Positions 1 through 8,324 of a stretch of 64,000 nt of DNA are shown here, piece after piece. Origin of the DNA: Salibaculum halophilum (GTDB taxonomy: Bacteria > Pseudomonadota > Alphaproteobacteria > Rhodobacterales > Rhodobacteraceae); assembly GCF_002094885.1 (NCBI RefSeq), contig NZ_MSIT01000010.1:57577-121576 (forward strand), given 5' to 3'. Below the pieces are notes generated by a model. It saw nothing but the letters and a program-made list of their open reading frames with translations. It was not told where the DNA came from and made no database searches. The number at the start of each line of letters is the position of its first letter. Position 1 is the stretch's first letter. Both the position numbers and the translations under genes were made by a program.

Positions 1-118
1 TCTGCGCGATCCCGGCGTTGCCGGGGGCCACGATGAGCCTGTCGCACTTGGGGTTCTGCAGCACGGCCCAGGCGAGGGCATGTTCCCGCCCGCCGCCGCC
101 GAGGATCAGGATGTTCAT
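1..118 (-). CDS. purD: Phosphoribosylamine-glycine ligase, N-terminal fragment (runs off the left edge)
   Basis: Only the first 39 codons lie in the window. The protein opens MNILILGGGGREHALAWAV, the standard PurD start with the glycine-rich loop of the N-terminal domain, continuing to a conserved APGNAGIA segment. PurD joins glycine to phosphoribosylamine in purine synthesis. It is divergent from xseA with about 65 bp between the two starts, so the promoters of both should lie there. The rest of the gene is outside the window. Confidence 0.9.
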   Translation of the reverse strand, partial: MNILILGGGGREHALAWAVLQNPKCDRLIVAPGNAGIAQ

Positions 119-183
119 GGTCGCTTTCCCTTTGATTGCGGGCCTTTTAGGGTCGGGGGCAAAGCAGCACAAGGGCACCGCGC

Positions 184-1737
184 ATGGACCTGATCGACGA
201 GCCGGACAAGGCGGGCAACACGCCGGAATTCACCGTCAGTGAACTGTCAGGCGCGGTCAAACGCGCCATCGAGGGCGAATTCGGCCATGTCCGCGTCAAG
301 GGCGAGGTCGGCCGCGTCGTGCGCGCCCGGTCGGGGCACCTCTATTTCGACCTCAAGGACGACCGGGCGGTCCTGGCCTGCACCACCTGGAAGGGGCAGA
401 TTTCCGGCCTGAGCGTGATGCCCGAGGAAGGCATGGAGGTCGTCGCCCACGGCCGCATGACCACCTTTGCGAACCAGTCGAAATACCAGATGAACGCCAC
501 CGAGGTGGCCGTGGCCGGGGTCGGCGCGCTCATGGCGATGCTCGAGAAGCGGCGCAAGGCGCTGCAGGCCGAAGGGCTTTTCGCGCCCGAGCGCAAGCGG
601 GCACTGCCCTTCCTGCCGCGGGTCATCGGGGTCGTGACCTCGGCCCAGGGGGCGGTGATCCGCGACATCCTGCACCGCCTGCGCGAGCGGTTTCCGCGCC
701 GGGTGCTTGTCTGGCCGGTGGCCGTGCAGGGCCGCGACTGCGCGCCGCAGATGGCCCGCGCGATTCGGGGCTTCAACGCGATGACGCCCGGCGGGGCGCT
801 GCCCCGGCCCGACCTGCTGATCGTGGCGCGCGGCGGTGGCTCGATCGAGGACCTGTGGGGCTTCAACGAAGAGGAGGTCGTGCGCGCGGCGGCCCAAAGC
901 GCGATCCCGCTGATCTCGGCGGTGGGCCACGAAACCGACACCACGCTGATCGACCATGCCGCCGACCGGCGCGCGCCCACGCCCTCGGCCGCGGCCGAGA
1001 TCGCGGTGCCGGTGCGGCTGGAGCTGATCGGAACGGTTGAGCAGTTGGACACGCGGCTGAACCGCGCCGTGACCGAGGGCCTGCGCCTGCGCAAGCAGCG
1101 GGTGGGTGACCTGGGCCGGCTGCTGCCCCGGCCCGAGACGCTGGCCGAGGAGGCCCGGCAACGGCTGGACTACTGGTCGGAAAAACTGGACCTGGCGCTC
1201 AAGGGGCGGGTCAGCGCGGGGCAGTTGCGGCTGAGCAACGCCGCCGGCAGCCTGCGGCCGGGGCTGCTGCAGGCGCGGCTGGACCGCGCCCGCGAACGCC
1301 AGGCCGGCTGGGCCGACCGGCTCGCCCCGGCGTTGGACCGGGCCGCGCGCCGCAAACGCGAGGCCTTGGATCTCAGGGCGGGGCAGTTGAAGCCGACCCA
1401 GATCCGGCGGGTGATCGTGAAGGGGCACGAGGATGTGCAGGCCCGGCTGGAGCGGCTGCGGATGGCCGCCCGCACCGCGCAGGACCGCCGCACGGCCCGG
1501 CTCGAGGCGCTGGACTCGTTGCGCCGCACGCTGGGCTATACCGAGACGCTCCGGCGCGGCTACGCGGTGGTGCGCGGCGATGGCGCGGTCGTGACCACGG
1601 CCAAGGCCGCCGGCACGGCCACGGCGCTGGAGCTGGAGTTCACCGACGGCAAGCTGGCGCTGGACAAGCGTGAGGGGCCGAAGCCGAAACCGCCCCGGTC
1701 CAAGGCCCCGCCGCCCGACCAGGGCAGCCTGTTCTAG
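184..1737 (+). CDS. xseA: Exodeoxyribonuclease VII large subunit
   Basis: 517 aa, slightly longer than most XseA. An N-terminal OB-fold DNA-binding domain (residues about 15-110, with VKGEVGR and SGHLYFDLKDD) is followed by the catalytic region with VIGVVTSAQGAVIRDIL, a glycine-rich LLIVARGGGSIEDLW and the conserved SAVGHETDTTLIDHAADRRAPTPSAAAE. The remainder is long helices rich in Arg/Leu, then an Arg-Gly-Tyr C-terminal motif (RRGYAVV) and a Pro/Lys tail. With XseB it degrades single-stranded DNA to oligonucleotides. No xseB is visible nearby. The start is the ATG at 184, the first after purD's divergent start. Confidence 0.97.
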   Translation: MDLIDEPDKAGNTPEFTVSELSGAVKRAIEGEFGHVRVKGEVGRVVRARSGHLYFDLKDDRAVLACTTWKGQISGLSVMPEEGMEVVAHGRMTTFANQSKYQMNATEVAVAGVGALMAMLEKRRKALQAEGLFAPERKRALPFLPRVIGVVTSAQGAVIRDILHRLRERFPRRVLVWPVAVQGRDCAPQMARAIRGFNAMTPGGALPRPDLLIVARGGGSIEDLWGFNEEEVVRAAAQSAIPLISAVGHETDTTLIDHAADRRAPTPSAAAEIAVPVRLELIGTVEQLDTRLNRAVTEGLRLRKQRVGDLGRLLPRPETLAEEARQRLDYWSEKLDLALKGRVSAGQLRLSNAAGSLRPGLLQARLDRARERQAGWADRLAPALDRAARRKREALDLRAGQLKPTQIRRVIVKGHEDVQARLERLRMAARTAQDRRTARLEALDSLRRTLGYTETLRRGYAVVRGDGAVVTTAKAAGTATALELEFTDGKLALDKREGPKPKPPRSKAPPPDQGSLF

Positions 1738-1836
1738 GGCGCCTCGGACAGGCGTCATCGAAAGGTGCGAGGGTGGCGCGTGACGGCGCATGAACCCTAC
1801 TCAGGCCGCGCTGCGGGGCCGACGGGTTGCCCGCCG

Positions 1837-2220
1837 CTAGGATCCCATGTTGTCGCAGATCAGCGGTTCGCCGTCCTCGACCTCGTAGAGGATCGCCGAC
1901 CCCCCGTCGTCGAGGAACTCGGCCCTGATGCCGTCGTCCGCGTCGTAGACCTTCCAGCACTTCGGATCGGGGTCGCCCTCGTAGACGAAACAGATCGCGC
2001 GATCCTCGGCATACCATTCGCCCTCGATGCACGCGCCATCCAGAAACGACCAGATGACCCGCTGCGAAGGGGCGTAGTATTCCACGCCGTAGGGCTGGCC
2101 GTTGGCGGAAAAGGTCAGGGTCTTGCCGGTCATGCGATCCGCGAACTCGGGCCCCGTCATGGGCGTCTCGGCCACCGCGGGGACGGGCAGGGCCAACATG
2201 GCGGCAAGAAGCATCCTCAT
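1837..2220 (-). CDS. Small periplasmic protein of unknown function
   Basis: 127 aa with a signal peptide (MRMLLAAMLALPVPAVAE, cleavage after AVA). The mature part is acidic and has four cysteines spread along it (in DGACIEG, RAICFVY, DPKCWKV and PLICDN), compatible with disulfides in the periplasm. I do not recognise a named family. It starts 4 bp after the stop of the upstream alkane-hydroxylase-like gene on the same strand, so the two are probably cotranscribed. Its 3' end faces xseA. Confidence 0.75.
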   Translation of the reverse strand: MRMLLAAMLALPVPAVAETPMTGPEFADRMTGKTLTFSANGQPYGVEYYAPSQRVIWSFLDGACIEGEWYAEDRAICFVYEGDPDPKCWKVYDADDGIRAEFLDDGGSAILYEVEDGEPLICDNMGS

Positions 2221-2224
2221 GGGG

Positions 2225-3283
2225 TCATCTTGTCAGAGGGTCGGGCGGCGCGTCCACCCGGGCCTGCCAGGCGGTGGCGCGCGGGTCCATCAGCCGGCGC
2301 CAGTGCCGCGGCCAGAGCGCGATGCAGGCCATCACCGGCAGGGCATAGGGCAGGCGCGGCATGTCGTCGTCCAGCCGCAGCGCCGGGTAGGGCCGGGCCG
2401 GGTGCGCATGATGGTCGGAATGGCGCGGCGCATTGAGCATCAGCGCCGTGCTGAACCAGTGCGGCGCGTTCCACGAATGCTGCGGGCGCACCGGTTCGGG
2501 CTTGCCGTCGGGGCCGGTCTCGCGGCGCAGGCCGTAGTGCTGCACGTAGTCCGAGGTCATCAGCTGCAGCTGCGCGAAGGCGGCGATGGCAAGATACCAG
2601 GCCAGCCCCGTCAACCCGCCCAGCCAGAGGGCCAGGCCCAGCATCCCCAGCCCGCCCAGCAGATACCCCGCGAAGGGATTGCGCCAGGCGGGGCGACCCG
2701 CGGCAAGGTCGCGCGCCCGCTCGGCGGCAAAGGCGCGGCGCAGCTCACCCGGCCAGGCCCGCAGGAAGAAACGATATAGCCCCTCGCCCCAGCGCGCCGA
2801 ACTCGGGTCATAGCGGGTGCCCACGTGGACATGATGCACCAGCAGGTGGCCCGAGACGTGCTGGCCATAGAGCACCGAGACATAGGCCAGGGTGCCGGCC
2901 CGGCGCAGCAGGCGCGCAGAGCGGTGGATCAGTTCGTGCGCGTTCGAATTGCCCACCTGGCCCAGAAACAGCCCGGTGCCGAGCGCCAGCGCCAGCGCCT
3001 CGATCCCCGCCACTCGGCCCTGCCCAAGGGCGTGGATCACCAGCACCAGCAGCCCGAGTTGCGCGGCCACCAGGGCCAGCGACAGGGCATCAGCTCGCGG
3101 AAACTCCGCGTCCGGGTCCTCGGCCGGGAGGGTCCAGGCCACGGCCTCGTCGAGCACGGCCGTGAGCAGCGTCATCCAGAGCAACCCGGCCCAGGCCCAG
3201 CCGCCGCCTATCAGCGCGCCGAGCGCCAGCAGCGCCGGGGCGGTCAGCGTGACAAGGGCAAAGAGGAGCATCGGGTGGCGCAT
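2225..3283 (-). CDS. AlkB-like membrane di-iron hydroxylase (alkane 1-monooxygenase / fatty-acid desaturase family)
   Basis: 352 aa, very hydrophobic, with about six membrane segments. The histidine clusters that bind the two irons are visible: HELIH at residues 116-120, HLLVHHVHVG near 146-155, and RHSDHHAHP near 287, the last being the AlkB-type signature. These enzymes hydroxylate terminal methyl groups of alkanes or lipids using reduced rubredoxin or ferredoxin. Several Rhodobacterales carry such a protein without alkane degradation genes, and no rubredoxin is nearby, so the substrate is unknown. It is transcribed with the small periplasmic gene downstream. Confidence 0.85.
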   Translation of the reverse strand: MRHPMLLFALVTLTAPALLALGALIGGGWAWAGLLWMTLLTAVLDEAVAWTLPAEDPDAEFPRADALSLALVAAQLGLLVLVIHALGQGRVAGIEALALALGTGLFLGQVGNSNAHELIHRSARLLRRAGTLAYVSVLYGQHVSGHLLVHHVHVGTRYDPSSARWGEGLYRFFLRAWPGELRRAFAAERARDLAAGRPAWRNPFAGYLLGGLGMLGLALWLGGLTGLAWYLAIAAFAQLQLMTSDYVQHYGLRRETGPDGKPEPVRPQHSWNAPHWFSTALMLNAPRHSDHHAHPARPYPALRLDDDMPRLPYALPVMACIALWPRHWRRLMDPRATAWQARVDAPPDPLTR

Positions 3284-3474
3284 CGTCAGACCATCAGCCA
3301 GGGTTTTCTCATATCTTATCCCGGCAAGGCGGCGGGATTAAGGCCAAAGACACGTACCCGGCGGATCAGCCGCGCGTCGCGGGGCGGCCCGGTGTCGCAG
3401 AGAATCGCGCCGCCGCCCTTAACCTTTGCGCGGCGTGTGGTTAGATGACGGGCATCAGTCACCGGAGCGCGCGC

Positions 3475-4770
3475 ATGGCCTTTTTCAGCAAACTCAAGGA
3501 CCGGTTGTTCAAGTCCTCCTCGAAGATCGAGGAGGGGCTGGACGCCATCGTCGAAGAGGGCGGCGTCGCCGAGGACGACCCCGCGCCGCAGGACCCGGCG
3601 CCCGATCCCGCGCCGGAGCCCGCCCCTGCTCCGGAGCCCGCGCCGGACCCCGCGCCCAACCCCCAGCCCGCGCCGGACCCCGAGCCAGTGCCCGAGCCGA
3701 CGCCGGCACCCGACCCGGCCCCCGATCCCGACCCGACGGCCCCGGAGCCGCCGCGGGAAGTGCCCCCGGCCCCCGCGCCAGCGCCGGGGTCGCCGCCGCC
3801 GGAACTGCCCGACGACCCGCCCCCCGAGATGCCGCAGCCCCTCGACGTGGCCGGGGCGGCGCAGACAGGCGATGCCGCGGCCAAGCCCGGCCTGCTGGGG
3901 CGCCTGCTGGGCCGGGGCGACAAGAAGACCGTGGTTCGGCGCGAACTGGACGATGACATGCTCGAACAGCTGGAGGAGCTGCTCATCACCGCTGACATGG
4001 GCGTCGATACCGCCCTGCGCGTCACCGCGAACATGGCCGAGGGCCGGGTCGGCAAGAAGCTGTCGACCCCCGAGATCAAGGAATTGCTGGCCGCCGAGGT
4101 CGCCCGCGTCATGGAACCGGTGGCCCGGCCCATGCCGCTTTACCCGTCCAAGCCCCAGGTGGTGCTGGTGGTCGGGGTCAACGGCTCGGGCAAGACAACG
4201 ACCATCGGCAAGCTGGCCAGCCAGTTCCGCGCCGCCGGAAAATCCGTGGTGATTGCCGCCGGCGACACCTTCCGCGCGGCGGCGGTGGAACAGCTGCAGG
4301 TCTGGGGCGACCGTGCCGGGGTTCCGGTGCTTACCGCGCCCGAGGGATCGGACCCGGCCAGCCTGGCTTGGGATGCCATGGACAAGGCCCAGAAAGACGG
4401 CGCCGACCTGCTGATGATCGACACCGCCGGGCGGCTGCAGAACCGCGCCGACCTGATGGAGGAACTGGCCAAGATCGTCCGGGTCATCCGCAAGAAGGAC
4501 GCGCAAGCGCCGCACAACACCCTGCTGGTGCTGGACGCGACAACGGGTCAGAACGCGCTGTCGCAGGTCCGGACCTTCCAGGAGCTTGCCGATGTCTCGG
4601 GCCTGGTGATGACCAAGCTGGACGGCACAGCCAAGGGCGGCGTTCTGGTGGCGCTGGCCGACCAGTTCGGCCTGCCGATCCACGCCATCGGCGTGGGCGA
4701 GAAGATCGACGACCTGGCCCCCTTCGACCCGCAGGACTTCGCCGCCGCTCTGACAGGGCTGGACCGGTGA
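3475..4770 (+). CDS. ftsY: Signal recognition particle receptor FtsY
   Basis: 431 aa from the ATG at 3475, which gives the usual MAFFSKLKDRLFKSS opening; an upstream in-frame start at 3445 would add ten unrelated residues. Residues about 30-125 form an acidic, proline-rich linker of PDPAPEP-like repeats. The NG domain follows: P-loop GVNGSGKTTTIGKLA at about 233, DTFRAAAVEQL, DTAGRLQNR at about 315 and TKLDGTAKGG at about 380. FtsY docks ribosome-SRP complexes at the inner membrane. It overlaps a possible GTG start of the next gene, and the following two genes are tightly linked. Confidence 0.97.
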   Translation: MAFFSKLKDRLFKSSSKIEEGLDAIVEEGGVAEDDPAPQDPAPDPAPEPAPAPEPAPDPAPNPQPAPDPEPVPEPTPAPDPAPDPDPTAPEPPREVPPAPAPAPGSPPPELPDDPPPEMPQPLDVAGAAQTGDAAAKPGLLGRLLGRGDKKTVVRRELDDDMLEQLEELLITADMGVDTALRVTANMAEGRVGKKLSTPEIKELLAAEVARVMEPVARPMPLYPSKPQVVLVVGVNGSGKTTTIGKLASQFRAAGKSVVIAAGDTFRAAAVEQLQVWGDRAGVPVLTAPEGSDPASLAWDAMDKAQKDGADLLMIDTAGRLQNRADLMEELAKIVRVIRKKDAQAPHNTLLVLDATTGQNALSQVRTFQELADVSGLVMTKLDGTAKGGVLVALADQFGLPIHAIGVGEKIDDLAPFDPQDFAAALTGLDR

Positions 4771-4802
4771 GCCGCCAGCCCCCGCCGGCGCGGGCCAGGG
4801 CG

Positions 4803-5687
4803 ATGCGGGGGCTGGCCCTGATCGCAGCCGTGGTCCTGGCCTGTCCTGCCTTGGCCGACCCGCCGATGCAGCGCGCGCAGTGCCGCGCGGCCCTGGCCGC
4901 CGGGGCGGCTCTCCTCGGGTTGGATGAGGGCGACGTCCAGGCCGCGAAACAGGCGCGCCATGCGGTCACGCCGGACGGCTGGTGCCGCCTTTTCGGGGAT
5001 GATCCGCAGCTAAGCGCGCCACCCTTTGCCAAGCTGGACTGGCGCGCCGAGGGGGTTGAGCGGCTGATCGAGGAAACGCGCCCGCCCGAGGCGCTGGAGC
5101 TGCGCATCACGGACTGGCGCATGCGACCGGGCGCGGCCGCCCCGCGCGCCGCGCCGGTGGACGTCGTGCTGTCCCTGCGCCACGTCGCCGACACGCGCCA
5201 GCTTATCGTGGAGAGCTTGCGGATCAGTTCGGATACGGGCGACGCGCTGTTCGCGACGGCGGTGCTGGAGCGGGTGGATTTCTCGTCGCGCGCCATGGCG
5301 CAGGTCAGCATGGGCAGCGTGGCTCTCGGGCGCCTGACCGCGCGAATCAGGCTGAACGGCTGGGTCGAGACACGCGTTCTGCCGGCGATCGACATCACCG
5401 GTGACCCGCGCGACATCCGCCGGATGGTCCGTGATGGGGCCGCGCGGCTGCCCGCCAGCCTGCTCGATTCGCGGGCGCGCGCGAACCTCGATGCCTTCGT
5501 CGCGGCACTGCCCGCGCCGCGCGGGACGCTGGAACTGGGCCTGCGCTCGGACAAGCGGGTCATGGTCTCTGGGCTGGCCGGGCTGCTGATCTACGGAAAG
5601 GCGATGAGCGGCAACGACCCCGCGGCGCTCTTCGACGGGGTGCGGGCCGAGGTGATCTGGACCCCGGACTCCGACCTGTCGGAGTGA
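4803..5687 (+). CDS. Predicted periplasmic protein, unknown function
   Basis: 294 aa from the ATG at 4803, with a clear signal peptide (RGLALIAAVVLACPALA-DP). An in-frame GTG at 4767 that overlaps the ftsY stop would add 12 Pro/Arg-rich residues; the signal peptide fits either, and I prefer the ATG. The mature region has two cysteines (QCRAAL and GWCRLFG) and alternating hydrophobic strands, but no family I can name. The stop overlaps the GTG of the EamA gene, so translation of the two is probably coupled. Confidence 0.75.
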   Translation: MRGLALIAAVVLACPALADPPMQRAQCRAALAAGAALLGLDEGDVQAAKQARHAVTPDGWCRLFGDDPQLSAPPFAKLDWRAEGVERLIEETRPPEALELRITDWRMRPGAAAPRAAPVDVVLSLRHVADTRQLIVESLRISSDTGDALFATAVLERVDFSSRAMAQVSMGSVALGRLTARIRLNGWVETRVLPAIDITGDPRDIRRMVRDGAARLPASLLDSRARANLDAFVAALPAPRGTLELGLRSDKRVMVSGLAGLLIYGKAMSGNDPAALFDGVRAEVIWTPDSDLSE

Positions 5688-6586
5688 GCGACTGGCTCCT
5701 CTCCATCGCCGGAACGCCGCAGGGGGGGCTCTGGGCGTCGCTGCTGGCGCTGCTGTCGGCCATTGCGCACGCCGGGTTCGGCGCCCTGCAGAAAGGCCGC
5801 CACGACCCCTGGATCATGCGGGGGGCCATCGACGGCTGGCTGGTGGTCATCTCGGCCCCGGTGGCGCTGTTCCTCGTGCCCTGGCCCACGCCGCGGACCT
5901 TTGCCATCCTCGCCGGGGCGCTTGTCGTGCATTTCCTCTACAAGCTCGCCGTGGCGCTGGCCTACGAGCGGGCCGCCTACACGGTGGTCTACCCGATGAT
6001 CCGGGGCACCGGCCCGCTGGTCACCGTCATGGCGGCGGGCCTGCTGTTCGGGGAACGCTTCACGCCGCTGCAATGGGCGGGCCTGGCCTGCCTGTCGGGG
6101 GGCATGGCGCTGCTGGCGCTGCGCAACATGGCCGCCGACGCGGTGGACCCGGCCGGCGCGCGCCGCGGGCTGGTCTGGGCGCTGCTGGGGGGCCTGCTGG
6201 TGGCTGTCTACACCGTCTACGACGCCTGGGGCATCCGGCAATCGCCGGACCCGTTCACCTTTCTGGCCTGGTTCTTTTTCATCACCGCGCTGGATTTTCC
6301 GGTGCTGGCCTGGGTGCGGTATCGCCGCCTCGGCGCGCCGGGCGGGGTCGCATCGCTCTTGCGCCGCGGCCTTGCCGGGGCGCTAATCGCCTGGGTCAGC
6401 TTCGGCGGCGTCATGCTGGCCACGCGGCTCCACAAGGTCGGCGAGGCGGCGGTGCTGCGCGAAACCTCGACGGTCTGGGCCGCGCTGATCGGCTGGTTCA
6501 TCCTGGGCGAGACGGTCGGCCCGCGCCGCCTGATCCTGATGGGATTGATTGCTTTGGGGGCTGTCATCGTGGAATTCGCAGGGTAA
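5684..6586 (+). CDS. EamA/DMT-family transporter
   Basis: 300 aa, ten predicted membrane helices in two homologous halves, as in the drug/metabolite transporter superfamily. The start is GTG at 5684 inside a GTGA overlap with the upstream stop. The second half has the typical HKVGEAAVLRETSTVWAAL and WFILGETVG helices. Such exporters move small metabolites or amino acids; the substrate cannot be read from sequence. yciB follows after 8 bp, so ftsY through yciB reads like one transcription unit. Confidence 0.88.
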   Translation: MSDWLLSIAGTPQGGLWASLLALLSAIAHAGFGALQKGRHDPWIMRGAIDGWLVVISAPVALFLVPWPTPRTFAILAGALVVHFLYKLAVALAYERAAYTVVYPMIRGTGPLVTVMAAGLLFGERFTPLQWAGLACLSGGMALLALRNMAADAVDPAGARRGLVWALLGGLLVAVYTVYDAWGIRQSPDPFTFLAWFFFITALDFPVLAWVRYRRLGAPGGVASLLRRGLAGALIAWVSFGGVMLATRLHKVGEAAVLRETSTVWAALIGWFILGETVGPRRLILMGLIALGAVIVEFAG

Positions 6587-6594
6587 GAGGGGCC

Positions 6595-7200
6595 ATGGCA
6601 GACGAACAGATCAAACCCTGGGTGAAGCAGCTTCTGGAACTGGGGCCGACGCTGGCCTTTTTCCTGCTCTACCTGCGCATCAAGGACGACACATTCACCT
6701 ACGGCGGGACCGAGTATTCCGGCTTCATCGTCGCCACGGTGGCCTTCGTGCCGATCCTGCTGGTGGCCATGGCGGTGCTTTGGCACCTGACCGGCAAGCT
6801 CAGCCGGATGCAGATATTCACTGCCGTGATGGTGATCTTCTTCGGGGCGCTCACGGCCTGGTTCAACGACGAACGCTTCTTTAAGATGAAGACCTCGATC
6901 GTCTACGCCACCTTCGCGGCGCTGCTGGGCATCGGGCTGCTGCGCGGGCGCAGTTACCTGGAGTTCGTCATGGGGGAGTTCCTGCCCATGGAACACGCCG
7001 GCTGGATGATCCTGACGCGGCGGCTCTTCGCGCTGTTTCTCGGGCTGGCCCTGGCAAACGAGGTGATATGGCGCACGATGTCCGACACCACCTGGGTGAC
7101 GATCGAGACCTTCGGCTTTCCGGTCGTGATGTTCCTGTTCCTTTGGATTCAAATCGTCGGCCTGCAACGCTACCTGATCGAGGACAAAAACGAGGGCTGA
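6595..7200 (+). CDS. yciB: Inner-membrane septation protein A family (YciB/IspZ)
   Basis: 201 aa with five or six membrane helices, matching the family length. Diagnostic stretches are KQLLELGPTLAFF near the start, the TWVTIETFGFPVVMFLF segment and a short charged tail ending LIEDKNEG. YciB is an inner-membrane protein tied to cell envelope synthesis and intracellular septation. Its last 31 bp overlap, in the opposite direction, the last 31 bp of the hydrolase gene on the other strand. Confidence 0.93.
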   Translation: MADEQIKPWVKQLLELGPTLAFFLLYLRIKDDTFTYGGTEYSGFIVATVAFVPILLVAMAVLWHLTGKLSRMQIFTAVMVIFFGALTAWFNDERFFKMKTSIVYATFAALLGIGLLRGRSYLEFVMGEFLPMEHAGWMILTRRLFALFLGLALANEVIWRTMSDTTWVTIETFGFPVVMFLFLWIQIVGLQRYLIEDKNEG

Positions 7201-8075
7201 CCGCCACCGGACCGTTGCCAGGCCGGCCAGTGGCGCCCGCGGGGTTTGCGCCGGGGCGCCAGGGCTGTGCGCAGCGCGGGCAGGGGCGTGCGGCGCGGCT
7301 GCAGCAGCAAGGCCCGGTAAAGACCGAAGACGCCGGGCCGCAGGTAACCCGACCAGTGGCACACCGGCACCGTCGGCGGGGCGATGCGATAGCCCAGCTG
7401 CGCGAGGGCGGCCAGCGTCGCGGGCCGGTCCAGCGCCACGTCCAGCCAGTTGGGCGCGGTGACCCCGGCGGCCACGGTGCGCCCGCCCAGCGGCGCGGCC
7501 AGCCGCAGCAGGGCGTCGAACAGCAGGTTCTCGCGCCCGGTGACATTGACGATCTCGGCCGCGTCGGCGGCGGGCGCGGCCGCCAGAACGGCGCGCGCCT
7601 CGCCCCGAAACAGCGCCGCCGAGATCAGGATCAGCCGGTCCACCGCGCCGCGCCGCAGGCCGCGCAGGGCCAGCAGCGCCACCCGCGCGCCCAGCGAATG
7701 GCCCACCAGATGCAGCGGGCGGTGCGGGGCCAGCCGCCGCAGCGTCGCGACGAGCCGGGCCAGGTCTTCGGCGGCCCGGTCGGCGCGGGCCAGCGCCGCC
7801 CAGATGTGGCCGCGCGCGGGCCAGCCATAGGCGATGGCCAGCCCGGCGTCGCCCGACAACCCGAGGTGGCGCGGCCAGCTGACCGCCTTCCAACAGTCGC
7901 GGCGCGGGCTCAGCGACAGGATATGCCGGTGCGGGGTCCGGTCGGGGTCATCGGGTGAGAAGCGAAAGCCGTGCAGCATGATGACCACCGGCGCCGTCTC
8001 GGGCAGGGCGGCCAGCGCCTTGACAAGGGTGGCCTCGTCTGGGTGCCGGCCCATGTTGACTGCCAGGAGTGTCAT
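7170..8075 (-). CDS. Alpha/beta hydrolase
   Basis: 301 aa. It has an oxyanion-region motif VVIMLHGFRFSP at about residue 30 and the nucleophile elbow HLVGHSLGARVAL near 122-134, so Ser in GHSLG is the likely nucleophile. The fold resembles small serine esterases or lipases; no lid or signal peptide is evident, so it is probably cytoplasmic. The substrate is unknown. The basic C-terminal tail (RRKPRGRHWPAWQRSG) is partly encoded within the 31-bp convergent overlap with yciB. Confidence 0.85.
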   Translation of the reverse strand: MTLLAVNMGRHPDEATLVKALAALPETAPVVIMLHGFRFSPDDPDRTPHRHILSLSPRRDCWKAVSWPRHLGLSGDAGLAIAYGWPARGHIWAALARADRAAEDLARLVATLRRLAPHRPLHLVGHSLGARVALLALRGLRRGAVDRLILISAALFRGEARAVLAAAPAADAAEIVNVTGRENLLFDALLRLAAPLGGRTVAAGVTAPNWLDVALDRPATLAALAQLGYRIAPPTVPVCHWSGYLRPGVFGLYRALLLQPRRTPLPALRTALAPRRKPRGRHWPAWQRSGGGQPSFLSSIR

Positions 8076-8167
8076 CGACTGCCCTCAACATCTGGGGGCC
8101 ATATGCGCCGCGACCGCTACACAGGCGTGACAGCCCCATGATGTTTCCGTGACAGGCCAGCGCGGGA

Positions 8168-8196
8168 TTGACGCCGGGGCGGGCTTGGCCTATCCC
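8168..8196 (+). promoter_or_regulatory. Predicted sigma-70 promoter of the metZ leader
   Basis: TTGACG at 8168-8173 and TATCCC at 8191-8196 are separated by 17 bp. A start about 7 bp downstream would fall at 8202-8204, exactly at the 5' edge of the SAM-II aptamer, which supports the call. Inferred by eye only. Confidence 0.6.
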
Positions 8197-8202
8197 GCAT
8201 GT

Positions 8203-8255
8203 TAGTGGCGATTTGTTACCGGATTGCGGGCCACTCTAAAGATACCGCTAAAAGG
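8203..8255 (+). promoter_or_regulatory. SAM-II riboswitch
   Basis: The conserved SAM-II pattern is present in order: AGTGG (8204-8208), CGATTTG, ACCGG, ATTGC, the pairing CCACT (8231-8235), then TAAAG and CGCTAAAAGGG. AGTGG and CCACT form helix P1, and the 3' strand containing GCTAAA can fold back into the loop to make the pseudoknot. SAM-II aptamers are known mainly from alphaproteobacteria ahead of methionine genes. It sits 70 bp before metZ and is followed by a terminator, so S-adenosylmethionine should switch off metZ. Confidence 0.92.
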
Positions 8256-8271
8256 GTCGATGGGATGCTTG

Positions 8272-8304
8272 CCCCGATGCCTTTGTCCGGTATCGGGGTT
8301 TTTT
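8272..8304 (+). terminator. Rho-independent terminator of the SAM-II leader
   Basis: CCCCGAT (8272-8278) pairs with ATCGGGG (8292-8298) across a 13-nt loop, followed by six T (8299-8304). It lies between the aptamer and the metZ ribosome-binding site, the expected place for ligand-controlled attenuation. Confidence 0.88.
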
Positions 8305-8324
8305 CGTGCCTGAAGGAGGGCAAG

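Noticed and set aside
3565..3850. Possible tandem repeat in the ftsY coding region
   Set aside because: The PDPAPEP repeats are the usual variable acidic linker of FtsY in high-G+C bacteria, not a separate element.
8199..8324. In-frame N-terminal extension of metZ
   Set aside because: It would translate the SAM-II aptamer and its terminator; the ATG at 8325 has the strong ribosome site.
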